A program made the translations under genes and the position numbers. A model generated the notes under the pieces. It searched no databases. It had not been told where the DNA came from and saw nothing but the letters and a program-made list of their open reading frames with translations. DNA of 64,000 nt from assembly GCA_013399115.1 (NCBI GenBank), contig VXAA01005214.1, positions 25,403 to 89,402 on the forward strand, written 5' to 3'. This DNA comes from Anseranas semipalmata. Lineage: Eukaryota; Chordata; Aves; Anseriformes; Anseranatidae. Positions 26,627 to 38,300 of the stretch are shown piece by piece; the stretch's first letter is position 1; each line of letters opens with the position of its first letter.

Positions 26627-28641
26627 TAAATATGCTGCCTGCATAAAATGGCAGTGAAATGCGTAAAAAGACACCTGAGGCAGGGGATCTACATTAAGAT
26701 TTTTTTACAGCTGCAAGAAAGCCTGAAGAGATACTTCTTGTTTTTCTTTTTTAATTTATGCAAACAAAGTGTGTCAGTCTGCATTCACAGGTTCTTGGTC
26801 AATTGTACAGATACACCTATTGATTTAGTGAAACAAACAACAAAAATGTTGACAAGCTCCATTTGAAATACAACTTCTCTTCAAAAACAACTAACTGATC
26901 AAGACTGGCCATACCAGAAACCTTGCAGCAGTGGATGCCCTGGCAAGGCACCAGCAATCTCACTACAGCAAATTAGTTAATCCTCTGGATTTTCTGCTGG
27001 GGTGGGATAATCTCCCAGGGCACAAGACAAGCCAGCAGCATTTATGGCCTACCAAGGTGGAGTGAGGAGTGTCACTTTACTGGGTGGCCTCAGGCAGCTC
27101 CACAGGGTACATAAACGCAAGCTGGCAGCTTCCTACAACAGCACAACTTCCAAAATACTGTTGTGAAAACTATCAATAGCACAGAATCATTTATGGGCTG
27201 TGAAGCCAGTACTGAGAGTTCCTCACTTTCATCTAGCAAAGAGAAAATGGAAGTTAAAAAGAAAAAAAAATGCTTTTAACAGTTAAAGAAGAACAGGGGA
27301 AGCGAGGGCAGCAGCTGAGTAACCAGCTGAAGGACAGAGGCAGCGCTCAAGGCCTAGACAACACACAGTCTTGCAGTCAGCAAACAACCCAAAGAACTAG
27401 ACTTGCTAACCACAACTTGGTGAGTTATCTGATCTGATGAGGAGGAGGATATGAAACAAGGAACCATGTCAATTTATGGCTAATCTGCTCTCAGGGACTC
27501 TCATTTAGCAGGAAAATGGCAGTTCTGTAAGGTCAAGCAAAGACCTCTCTTGACAGTATCCCTAACAGAACGTCAAAGAAAACACTTGAGAATCCCAAGG
27601 CAGACAAAACCAAAACAAACTTCTGGTTGGAATTATTACAACTTAATGTTCTCCTTCTTCTCTTTCCATTGTTTTGATCATGTTTTTCTTTGCCATTCGC
27701 AAGTAAGCTGCTATGCATTTAAACACTCCTGTTAAAGACAGACACTTCAGCAAGTCACCAGAAGGAACATCTCACTGCTCCCACACACCAAAGGTGAAAA
27801 TGGAACTACTGCAGCTGTCTTTTTGCCCATAGTAGTGCAAGGCTTGACCACAATGAGTCAGGACTGCAATTTGCCACTTCCCCATTCCCTTTCAGGAGCA
27901 CACCAATACTACTGCATTATTTTCAGACTTCTGAGCAGAGTATCAGATTCTTACATCTTTTGGCATGCTTTCTATCAATGCACTAAACAAGTGCAGTACT
28001 GCACGAGCCCCTCCTCTGTGGTCTCAGTATCAGTCTCAGACTTTCTGTTGTTCAGCCTTTACTTTAAGCAACTTAAACTCCATGTCAGCCCCCAAAAGAC
28101 TGGTTATTCTGGTAATTAACCAGACTAATGCAACATTTATGAAGGAAAATGACTAATATTTACTCTTAAAGGATACTATTTGAAAGAGAAGTTCAAAATG
28201 TCTATTGCATTGTATGGGTAAGATCACACTGAATTAGTGATGGTTCAACCACTTTGGAAAAAATGTACAAATTTTCCAACACTGTCATCCAAAAATATTT
28301 TAAATGTTTTACGTCAAGTCTAAACAGAACGTTTCTGAAATAACCCTAATGATTTTTCAATCTCACTTACCTTGCAAGCAGAGCCAAAAGGCCAAAATAC
28401 CACTGAAAAGTTTCTTCGCCAAATAAATAGACAGTAAGAGGTTAATACCAGAAATCAACTTTTTGTTTCGGGTTTTCCAGCTAACATTTAAAGTCTCAAG
28501 AAGCTTGGAAAAACTGACAGTATTTTAGGTGCTTAAATCAACAAATCACAACTTTAGTATTTCTTGAAAAAGTCATGCTTTCTTTTTATGTTGATACAGT
28601 GTCAGTACATGACTGTAAGCAACAAATAAAATGATTCATAC

Positions 28642-28706
28642 AATTATAATAAATAAATCTAGCAAATTTGTTATATTTGTTACAACAAATAACAAATTAT
28701 AATAAA
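28642..28706. repeat. AT-rich repeat cluster with imperfect inverted arms
   Basis: AATTATAATAAA occurs near both ends as a direct repeat. Between the copies, AATTTGTTAT...TTGTT faces AACAAATAACAAATT with a 2-bp bulge. This is low-complexity AT sequence able to form a cruciform. Confidence 0.6.
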
Positions 28707-30567
28707 CAATTAGAAAAGTCTAGTAATTCAAGCTTTCACAAGGAATACAATACCAATGTCTTTTTCATCCTAGAGCTATTTCTGTTCATTAAATAATTTG
28801 ATCACTCCAATTAACAGCAGCCTGAATGGAAAAAATGGATTTAATTTACCCAGCATAAAGGACCGATGCTTATACATAAAATAGGTTACAAAAAAACTGT
28901 TGCAGGAGGTCTGTGGTATATAATACTTCCTGCTAGCACTAGTAAGAAGCTATTACCACTGAGATGCATGGCTTGCATTCTGGAAAATTCAACTTTTCCT
29001 TCCCTGGCTTCATCCTACAAGAGCCTGAGAGTGGGAATAAAGCTCATGCTTGCTGCAGCAGAGCTAGCCCCATGAGATAAGGACCACCAACTCCTGGAAT
29101 AGGTGCACTCAGTTAAGATACCACGGCCTCTTCTAACGTGGCAGAACGGCCCAAGATAATGAACACTTGCAACTGTTCAGAAACGCAGAAATGCACTCTT
29201 TCTGACAACACGTAGTTTTTTTCCATTTAACAGAAGCAAGAGGGAGGAGGTAGGGTTATGATCCTTGTAACAATCACAACTCACATCACAAGCTTGATCA
29301 CAATCTGAACTACAAGTATTGGCTTAGCACTGTAGATCTTGAACTATTGCAGATGTCCACCAAATTTGACATTTCCTCATTCTCCCCTCTTTGTTGTTCA
29401 CAAAGGACATGACTGCTAATTTCTTCCTTATGTTATATCTGCTATATCTTATATCTGTTCTTTGCTGAGTAACACAATAGGGATGAATTATTTCAAACAA
29501 TTAAATGACTCCTGCAAAGAACACGTACTTCATACAGTGACCAAATATAGCAATTGCAACAAAAAAAATCTATAAATATGCGATATTTTCCTTAAATGAG
29601 AATTTCCGGGAGTGTTGTAATTATAAGATAAGCCCTCAAAACAAGGTCCCAGCTCTTACACAGAATAAAGAGAAATTCAAAAATATGAACTTTTTCTAAT
29701 GTAAAAATCAGAAAATATATGATAAAAAAAAAACTCTTCAGATAATATCATTTATTTATTTATTTAAAACAGATGTAGCAATTCTGGGAACCCTGAATCA
29801 CAATTTTTGAACAGTCAGGGATGACAGACTCGGAGCAGTTGTTGTTTTTGATGCCAAATTTAAGTCTGAAAAAGAAATGCTGCTTATTCCCAATAGATCA
29901 AATCTCCAGACCTACTAGAAGCACTGAGAGAGTAGGCATAAGGAATTCCTTTTCATGGAAAAGAAGCTGAATTTATTAAAGTCTTCTGCCTGGTAAGTTT
30001 CCACATTTAAAAAATAGCTTTGCACAAACTCTTTTTGCCAACACATTTTTATCTAATAAGTAGGTGAAAACTCCATTGGCAGATTTTTCATTCTTAACAG
30101 TCTTGTACTTCACATACACTTGCAAAACCTGCCCAACTCAAGACTGTATCATGAGATGACATAGATTCAAACTTAAACAAATACATAAAGCCATGACCCA
30201 TTTGTTTTGATATTCTGCAGTGTTCCAGACGGGGAGAAAAGCCATCACTGAAACCATGAGACATACAAGACTTCACAATTTATTAAGAAGATTAGCTGGG
30301 TTTAGTTTGTGCAGTAATGATTAGTCACTGAATATGCGTTGGTTTGAAAGCCTAAAAGGTCAGGGATCAAGGAATTATTTGGCTTAATTGTGTTCAGTTT
30401 TTTTTTTTTCCATCTTTTAAATAGTTACAAATTTCTTTAAATCAAGCAGAACTTTGCAAACATGGAACTCCAAGTATATTCCACACAGAACAACAAATGC
30501 ACCTTAAATATTGCTGTTTTTTCACTTTCCGATTATATTTGTAGAACTGCCTGCTGTGAAATGACAA

Positions 30568-30596
30568 AGTTCATGGTTCATCTGAACTTTTGAACT
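30568..30596. promoter_or_regulatory. Cluster of four nuclear-receptor half-sites (DR1, IR2, DR2)
   Basis: In 29 bp the order is AGTTCA, T, GGTTCA, TC, TGAACT, TT, TGAACT. This gives a perfect DR1 on the plus strand, a perfect DR2 on the minus strand, and an inverted pair between them. DR1 and DR2 are recognised by RXR heterodimers including RAR. The DR5 at 30826 lies 230 bp away, so the two may form one element. Confidence 0.5.
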
Positions 30597-30825
30597 CAAG
30601 TGAGTATTTGACACAGCAAAACAATCTAAATGAACCTAACACAAAGTTTTCATAGTTTAAACCTAGCTTTCAGGCCTTTGTCTGGGGCAATTGGGTAGGA
30701 AAGTTCTTTATTGATGTTGTAAAAACTACCAGTTTAATAACAGGCAGAGAGAGTGGAGAGATCAGTGGAAAGAGCACCTTAGCATTTCTGAAATAGTGCT
30801 GGTTTGGTAGTTCATTGAACTTTAC

Positions 30826-30842
30826 CTGACCCCATTACGACG
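30826..30842 (-). promoter_or_regulatory. Perfect DR5 retinoic-acid response element motif
   Basis: On the minus strand the site reads GGGTCA, GGTAA, AGTTCA. The right-hand AGTTCA is also half of an inverted repeat with 1-bp spacing (AGTTCA T TGAACT, 30819-30831), so three half-sites are stacked within 24 bp. It lies about 1.2 kb from the CpG island and about 30 kb past CYP26A1. Confidence 0.5.
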
Positions 30843-30944
30843 GCTTCCCCAGGACAAGTTGTAGCTGCATTTGTGACAAGACTGAAGCTTCCTATCTTAT
30901 TTCAAATGGGCTCCAGGGCTGGGAGTTCACAGATAAAGTTAGTT

Positions 30945-31136
30945 AAAAAAAAAAAAAAAAAAAACTCTGCACACATGAATTCACTTGGCTCCCTGCACTG
31001 CAATTTCATTTTTATGTTCAGGCTGGATTCTCTTTATTATTGAGAGGTTGAAATATTTTTTTCCAAAGGGAAAAAGTTTGTCACCTGCATTCCTGACATA
31101 TACCAGAAAGAGTCCTTAAAAAAAAAAAAAAAAAAA
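30945..31136. repeat. Paired A-runs (A20 and A19)
   Basis: A20 at 30945-30964 and A19 at 31118-31136 lie about 150 bp apart, between the receptor half-site cluster and the CpG island. No SINE or pseudogene body is recognisable upstream of either. Confidence 0.85.
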
Positions 31137-32014
31137 GAGAAAACACAGTGCATTTAAGATACTTATGGTAATGGTCCTCATAGACCCTAAATCTCGGCCT
31201 GCTTGCACATGGCTGCTATGATCCCTTCTTAAGAGTTACTAAAAATTCTACAGAAGGAAGTCTTAACTCATACTTTACCAATTTTAGACCTATCAGCCAA
31301 CAAAACCTGAAAAATATTTTGAGGCTTTTAAAATTATAATTTAAGACCCTGCAAGATGTCCCATACTTCAAGTTCACGATCAGTTTCATAACTCACCAGC
31401 ATATATGTATGACAAAGATTTCTGACCACATTAAAAGTGATGACTGCATACTACATAGGGTTCAAATGAGCCTTACAATATCAACAGATGAGCGATAAAG
31501 CCCTACAACTGTTCAGTCCCTTGTAAATCCCCTGTGAAAATAACCATACCACACAAGAACTTTTATTTCACCATCCCATCAGACTAGAGTCACTCAGTAT
31601 TTCCCTTCCACTCAAGAGTGGAAAGGCCAACCCAGAGATTGCTTCATTGTTTATTTACTGCAGCTGTAACAATCACTAACAATATTACATTTAATGTCAC
31701 CTGTCCAATAAAGCTTACTAATAAAGTTATATGCCTTTTCATCCAGCTGAACAATGCCAGGAAGACGAGTGTAAGTATCAGAAAATCCCTAAAGCAGTTT
31801 AAACACATTTGGTACTACCTTGTTTTCCACCTAAACCTTTCAGGTTTACCATTTAACACCAAAGCCTATTCACGCAGTTCTGTTTCTAAGCCTTCCACTC
31901 CATTTGCGGGCAGGTCTCACTTCCAAGATATCTGTGGGTTGTTTTTGTTTGTTTGTTTTAATTCATGCAAGATGACAGCATTTTGCAGGATTGAGGGGGG
32001 AAAAAAAAAAAAGC

Positions 32015-32049
32015 TCACACACACCCACACCCACACCCACCCACACACC
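32015..32049. repeat. CA / CCCACA-rich simple repeat at the CpG island edge
   Basis: CACACA grades into CCCACA and CCCAC units. It directly abuts an A12 run on the left (32001-32012) and the CpG island on the right. Confidence 0.95.
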
Positions 32050-32740
32050 GCCCCCGGTCCCCGCGCAGCTCCGGGGCGCTCTCTGCCCTCGGGCCGCCCG
32101 CAGGTGTGACCGGCCAGAGCCTTCCACACGGGACACGGGAAGCTTTGTCCCCTGGGGCCGCTCCCCGGGACTCTCACCCCGTTCCTGCTCCCGCAACCAC
32201 CAGGTTACACAGGCGCAAAGAACGACAAGGAGGCGCTCCACTGGCGCCCAGAGCCAGCCGCAGACCCGCTCAGCCGCGAGCAGCCGGACAAACGGATGCC
32301 TCCTACCTGACCGGTGTCTTCTCGTACCGCTTGCAAAACCCAAACCGCGAAGCTTCTGCGAGGAAGGGCAGCCACCTCGGGCCCGCGGCGGCGTCACACC
32401 CCGGCTACGCCTGCACNNNNNNNNNNNNNNNNNNNNNNNNNNNNNNNNNNNNNNNNNNNNNNNNNNNNNNNNNNNNNNNNNNNNNNNNNNNNNNNNNNNN
32501 NNNNNNNNNNNNNNNNNNNNNNNNNNNNNNNNNNNNNNNNNNNNNNNNNNNNNNNNGCTAACGGCCGCACGCCTCTGCCGGCCCCCAGCCCTAACGGCCG
32601 CGCTCCCCTGCCCCGCCTCGCCAGGGCTTCTCCAAAGCGCCCTTCCACGAAGCGCGGAGCGGGCTCCGTCCAGGCGTGTGGGGCGGCAGGAGCGTGGTCT
32701 GGAAAAGGTCATCAGGCCTGCAGTTTGAATCCAGCCCTCA
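32041..32740. promoter_or_regulatory. CpG island, interrupted by an assembly gap
   Basis: By hand count I see roughly 39 CpGs in the 376 bp left of the gap and about 18 in the 184 bp right of it, against almost none in the surrounding AT-rich kilobases. GC boxes (CCCCGCC near 32613, GGGGCGG near 32679) lie on the right flank and no TATA box is evident. CpG islands of this density in birds usually mark promoters. No CYP26A1 exon lies here, so it would drive something else, possibly a long noncoding RNA. Reading frames run through it but include the N block and resemble nothing. Confidence 0.75.
32417..32556. other. Assembly gap (140 N)
   Basis: An unbroken run of 140 N lies in the most GC-rich part of the window. 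The true length may differ. Loss of GC-rich promoter sequence is a common fault of short-read bird assemblies. Confidence 0.98.
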
Positions 32741-33109
32741 GCACTGACCAGGGAGTCCCGTCAGCGAGGGCAGAGGCTTTTTTTTTTTTTTTCGGTTTAG
32801 GGACCCCCCTGTGTCCTAAAGTACTTGAAGAAACTGACAGCGAGGCACTGGCTGACTGTTTAAAGGGCAATACCCTAGTGAAATTCCATATACGGATCTG
32901 ACCTAAAACAAGAACATTTTGTACACTCCAGTACTTGTACTAATTTGAAAAAAAAAAAAAAAAATCACTTGAATCTTTGTTTGGCTCTTTGTATTCCCCA
33001 TGAAGTGGAGAATTCACACCCTAGATGCTCTATAAACTAACCTGATGAATTTTTCAGGGATAAAGTTACTTTTCTCCATCTGCTGACATTCCAGTAGAAC
33101 ACCCAAACG

Positions 33110-33225
33110 CAGCTACCGCAAACCCAGCTCAGCCTGGACCCGCGGTGCAGCACGCGCCCTGCAACAGTACCTTGGGATCCATCTAGACTGGGCCGGAGAA
33201 GGAGCGACTGTTGGCACCCGTTTAG
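33110..33225. other. Small GC-rich patch right of the CpG island
   Basis: This is a second, weaker CpG-bearing patch about 400 bp to the right of the main island, separated from it by AT-rich sequence with a T15 and an A17 run. It contains no recognisable coding sequence. It could be an outlying part of the same promoter or a first exon. Confidence 0.35.
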
Positions 33226-33714
33226 TGAGCCACAAAGTTACCTCTGGCATCTGGAAGGATAATGGATAGGAAAGATTTTGTTGCCAGCCTCCCTGAGGCT
33301 GTTGTTACCTTCACAATGACAGGTGTGGATGACCAATCTGTGTTTAATCCTTCACATCCCCTTGTCTTTCTTCTGGGAAGTTCAGAACAGTATATCAAAC
33401 CCATTCCCCAACCAAAACACTGAATCCTCTGTGAGACTTAGGAAGTTGACCCTTGCTCTGTAGACCCTGTGTGTGCCCCTGCTCTCCCATTTCTTTCTAA
33501 TTTGTTGTAGGACTTAGTACTGGCAACCTATTACAGAAGCATCAATCAAATCAGCTCCTAAAATGGCTTGTTAGACTGCTGTGTTGATGCATACATTTTT
33601 AAGAGATTAGGACAGAGAAAGTTTAGAAGGGAGCAGTGCCACCTAAATTGGCTGGGGCCAGTTTTTTAAAGTCTGTTTTCAGACATGGCATCTTTAACCA
33701 CTTGGAATCTTCCC

Positions 33715-33806
33715 TCTAGGGAACCTGCTGTGGCAGGGGGGTTGGACCCGATGATCCCTGGAGGTCCCTTCCAACCCCTACACTTCTGTGAATCTGTGAA
33801 TCTGTG
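33715..33806 (+). mobile_element. CR1 retroposon, 3' fragment
   Basis: The segment carries the 3' end of a chicken-repeat-1 LINE, including TTGGACCCGATGATCCCTGG and GGTCCCTTCCAACCCC. It ends in the diagnostic octamer tail, about 2.5 copies of CTGTGAAT. It is truncated on the 5' side to about 90 bp, as most CR1 copies are. It contains no open frame. This is the clearest sign that the DNA is avian or sauropsid. Confidence 0.93.
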
Positions 33807-35354
33807 CTTGGTGCTAAAGAAAGTCAGGTCTTCAAGATAGCCAGTAGATCGTCTAAAAGCTGTCTTCCATTTATTGGCTGTAACTCCCTGTGGGTAGCTA
33901 TCCATAAGCTATAAGGTAGCAGCAAATAACTCTGCCCTCTGGGAGTCATAATTTTGGATGCTGTCTTATTAATTGTTGTTCTGCTGGCATTACTGCAGGT
34001 CCTAGCAATGTTGCATAAACACAGACAAGAAAAAGTCCCTAAGTCCCTGCCCCATAGACCTCTACTGTTACATAAAAGAGAACAAATTACAGAGAGAGCT
34101 TTTCAACAGAACACCAGAGCAACACTCGTCAGCTTGAGGAACAGGCGTCTCAGGACCCCAGCGGTCTGTTGATGGCAATTTTTGTGTAGGCATTGTATCT
34201 AAGGGCAATGAAGATAAATAGGTTGCACTTCTAAAGAAGTTCTTAATGACGCTTCTGCCAAATATATGGATGAAAGCACTATGGTGCTCTTTTGAAAATG
34301 TAACAAGTGGAAAATAGACACTGGCATTATTAACAGGTTAAAAATAGGAGTCGACCTTTAGATGCTGAATGAGAAGCTCAGATAAGCTATGAAACTCCTT
34401 GAAAGAAAAGACAGATCACTTACACTGACTTACGCTACAGAGAAGAGGCAGATGAGTGAAATAACAGTCTAGGAAAATAATTTTTTTAGCTGTCTTTCTG
34501 AATGGAAATGAACAGGGAAAAACTGAATTTGTGAAAACCAGACAAAAAGATATGTTAGAACTGAGATATGAGAGGGTGAGAATTTTATGAAAAGGTTTTA
34601 GCTGTGCAGGTATCTGGAGGTTATGGATCAGGAAAAAATCGGCAAGATAAATATAGTGCCATGTTCAACACGGGTACCAACTCAAGTACGTGGTGTTATG
34701 CAGACAGATGGGTGAGGGTTTACTACATGGGAGTCAGCTGGTGCACATGGTCTGTGGGCCAGTTCCTTCAGCCAGATCCAGCTGTGATCATCTCCCCTTT
34801 GGCAGCTAATTGTAATGATTTGTTCTTCAAATTGGATGTTGGCCTGGTGGTTTGGTTTTTCTCTACCAGTTTTCAATCATTTCACATGGTATTAGAGGTT
34901 AAAGTGTTAACAGAGATAGAAATATAGACTTGGCACTCAGTTCTAGGCTATAAACTCCAGGACTAAGACTATTATGTTTCATAACTGTAACAATGTTTTT
35001 TATGTCTGGGATTTGAAAGAATGTATGTTAGGTCTGTGCTCAGATTTGTCTGAAAAATAAAACTCTGAAAAACATCATATGGAACCCTTTGGTTCCTCCC
35101 ATTGATCTCATTGCACTTCTCTAATCACCAATTATACCTTTTATTTAGTTAAGTTTAATGTAACTGAGTTATGCTCTAAGTACATTATTCAAAAATAGAA
35201 TCAGTACATTAAAATAAATGTAAAGAAATGCCCTAAGACCTTCCACAGTTATCACTATAACTACAAAGATGTATTTTTCGTACATTTAAGCCAAAGGACA
35301 TTTTTTATCTTCTGTTTCTGGTATTTCCTGTACTGCTTTTATGTAATCAGTACC

Positions 35355-35375
35355 AGCTGTATTGTTAATACAGCT
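35355..35375. repeat. Short inverted repeat (9-bp arms)
   Basis: AGCTGTATT, GTT, AATACAGCT. One or two of this size are expected by chance in 64 kb. Confidence 0.7.
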
Positions 35376-38300
35376 CCCAGCAATGTAGATTTCCAGCTCA
35401 AATAATTGACAGCTTTCTCCACTGACCTCATCCTCTATTGATGCATCGTCTCCAAAACACTTTCCACAGACACACTCTTACTGTTTGCATATTCTTAACT
35501 CCTGCCTCTGGTTACTGTACTGTCAGATTAGATTTGGGTCTCTGTCCATCCATTGTTCTGAAGTTTCTGGAAATGAATGTGTCGATGCTGCTAAAGTATT
35601 ATGAAATGTACGTACCTCGGCCATTCTGTCATCTATTATAAGACCATGGATTCTTGTAGAGAATCCTTTTTATGAAATGCTCATGATTGTTGTGTCACCA
35701 ACTGTCCTCCCTCTGTCAGTAGTTAATACTGCTCTTTTATTACAACCTTAACAAAAACTCAGGGATCTATACAGACCACTAAGTTTTTGGTGAGATGCCC
35801 ATTGACTTTAACTAATTTGTGGTCTCCTCTATTGATTTTGTGTTGTTTGCTGCTCTCTTAATTCTACCAGGAGTATGGTTACTCACTTAAGGACATAGTC
35901 TGCTGACCAAAGTCTGCCCTCCACATGAATTTCAAATGGAAAAGATAACATTGCAGTCCCTTCAAGCCCTCTATTTGTGGGTGGTGTCAGCACTGCCCTT
36001 GCTGTGACCATATTGCCCTGACATGCTCTCAGATAAAACCCTTAACACTACTTGAGGTAGCCCCAGTATTTCCTCTGCCTGATCATTCAGCAAATGTTTC
36101 CCACAAGATGATTTTACATCTTTTATCTGCAGTTGTGCAACTGCCTCCCCTGACTTGTTTGCAGCAGCACCTTTTCCTTTAAGGCCTTTGGCTTCCACAT
36201 TTTATCTGTTTCACATCTCCCCATCTGATTTGTTTTTGAATCTGTGTGCAGTCTTTAGAAGCACTGTGTCATTAAAAACATCTAGTACCAATCACTGTTA
36301 ACTGCTGCCTCCTTTTGCAATGAGGCATGCTGTGCTGTCTCTGGATCTATTGCCCCAATAAACATCACATCTGTGACCTCAGCTCATTCTGTTCTATGTA
36401 CCTCTGTGTTCCTCTCTTGGCAAGCACATTTTTGCAGAGAGGCTTTCTTCACCTTTTGAACACAGTTTACCATAGATTACCACGTGCTGGCAGTTTTGTT
36501 TTTAATGGGATGATTGGTAGTCCATTATATGCACTCCTTCCCACTTCCCTTCCCTCCCAGCTCAATGGGCAGTTTGTACCAAACTCTGCACTTCTCTCCT
36601 CCAAAGTAACATCTCCTCCAGTCAAATTCATTTATGGGCTACTGTTTAGCATAATCATTCACCTGGCCTTTCTACCAGGTATAATCCAACACACACACCC
36701 CAATTGATTAAGAGACCTTTCTGATGTTAAATAAAGTCTGGATTGGACCTTTTAGTATTTAACCTGATGAAGCTAGGTTGTAACTTGCAGAGTAGTTGAT
36801 GACCTAGAGCTCTCAACTCTTTCTATCTATTTACAGCAAAAATAAGTTACATTTCAAAAGACGTCTATTTCAAAAGACCTCTGCTGGTATTGCAATCACA
36901 AAATCAAACTTTATCCTACATCTCACAAAAAGGCAAAACAAAACCAAAAAGACACCAAATCCTTCTGTGAGCTGACCTATAAAAAGCTATAGCATGCGTA
37001 TGTATCATTCCTTTTCACCTAACAGAATGCACTTTGATCCATTGGCTCTAAGCTGTCTTGGCACATCTGCAGCAAGACTTTGTTGTGAAGTCTCGTGCCT
37101 GTAATACATATTACACATAGGATGAACATTTTGCCTTACAAGCTATGCAGTGCCATTAAAGATAGCAAGAGTGCAATATGGCATTTTCTAGGGACTACTA
37201 CTTTCCATCTTACAAACTTGCAGTGAAGTAAATGGGCTTACTCACATGAGTAAGGTAAACAGAATTCATTCTCAAATTAACACTTCTGACAGATCTTTAT
37301 GTAGACTTCACAATAGACTGACTATTGTAACATTTTTTTCAACAAATGTCCATCATTGACTTTACATATTCTGCTGCTGGATTTTCTGCTTAATTTTAAA
37401 TTTTCTGTTCAGTATCTCAACATTTTTATACTATCCAAAATGTAAACAAAGGAAGAGGTGAAGGTGTTTCACAGACACAATTGCCTCAGGGAACTGTCAA
37501 ATGTAAAATTCAGTGGAAAGCTTCAGCATGTCTCCAGTTTAACTGAGTTGAGGAATGCTGCAAAAACAGGTGTTGTCTGACACAAGCAATAATTATCTTT
37601 CACCTTGATGGATGTTAGTTTAATCTGTTTTTTACATGGTAGCTAGGTCTCAGCTGGGTTAATGCCAGAAAGCAGATGAGATGTCTTGCGTACTTTGTGT
37701 ATGACAATACCCCAGACAGTTTTTACTCCCCTTTTTTATTTATTACATGGAACAGTTTTAATAGTTGCTGTGGTTTATCCATTAAATTTAACTCTAGAAT
37801 TATTTTCTTACACTGTCAATATATGTGCACTTCCATTAATGGATGTCAAATGAATTTACTGTTAAAGTGCTGGCTTTTGAGGACTTTACTAGAGGAAAAG
37901 AGATGAATGAAGAGAATACGCTTCTAAAATATGGATGGTTACCTATGCAATATTCACAAAGAAAAATGGCTTAAAGTATAAGGTTAGAGGAAGAAAGTTA
38001 AAGAAAAAGTTATCTTTCCATTGCATATATTTAAACTAGAGAAAAAAGTGTAAGTTCTATCTTTAATGCAAAATGCTTTTTTACTTTCTAGTATCCAGCG
38101 ATTATATTACATCCCTCATCACATTAAGCCATTCCAAACTAGGCTACACCCTTCCTATGCCCTTGGGCAGGCTTTCTAGCCCTGTGGGCACTGGAATGGT
38201 CTATAGCCCATGATAACATTAACCTTGGCACAATTTCAGGGATTCTCTTTGCATAAAGATAAGCAGTTTTTTAACAGTTTCTTCAAGGTGTTAAGCAATA

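Larger units (their letters stand above)
23933..30567. other. Noncoding desert left of the receptor-site cluster
   Basis: There is no supported gene. It contains the AT microsatellite at 25977, the tandem duplication at 26345, the T-box-like inverted repeat at 26602, the AT-rich cluster near 28.65 kb, and (ATTT)4 at 29750-29766. Confidence 0.7.

Noticed and set aside
31618..32109. 163-codon plus-strand frame ending in the CpG island
   Set aside because: Its C-terminal part is the translated A-run and CACA repeat (THTHTHTH). The N-terminal part has no known domain.
32200..32260. CTCF-like motifs in the CpG island
   Set aside because: CCACCAGGTTAC and CCACTGGCGCCC each miss two or more core positions of the CTCF consensus.
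31963..32728. Long frames across the CpG island on both strands
   Set aside because: They owe their length to the 140 Ns and to stop-poor GC-rich sequence.
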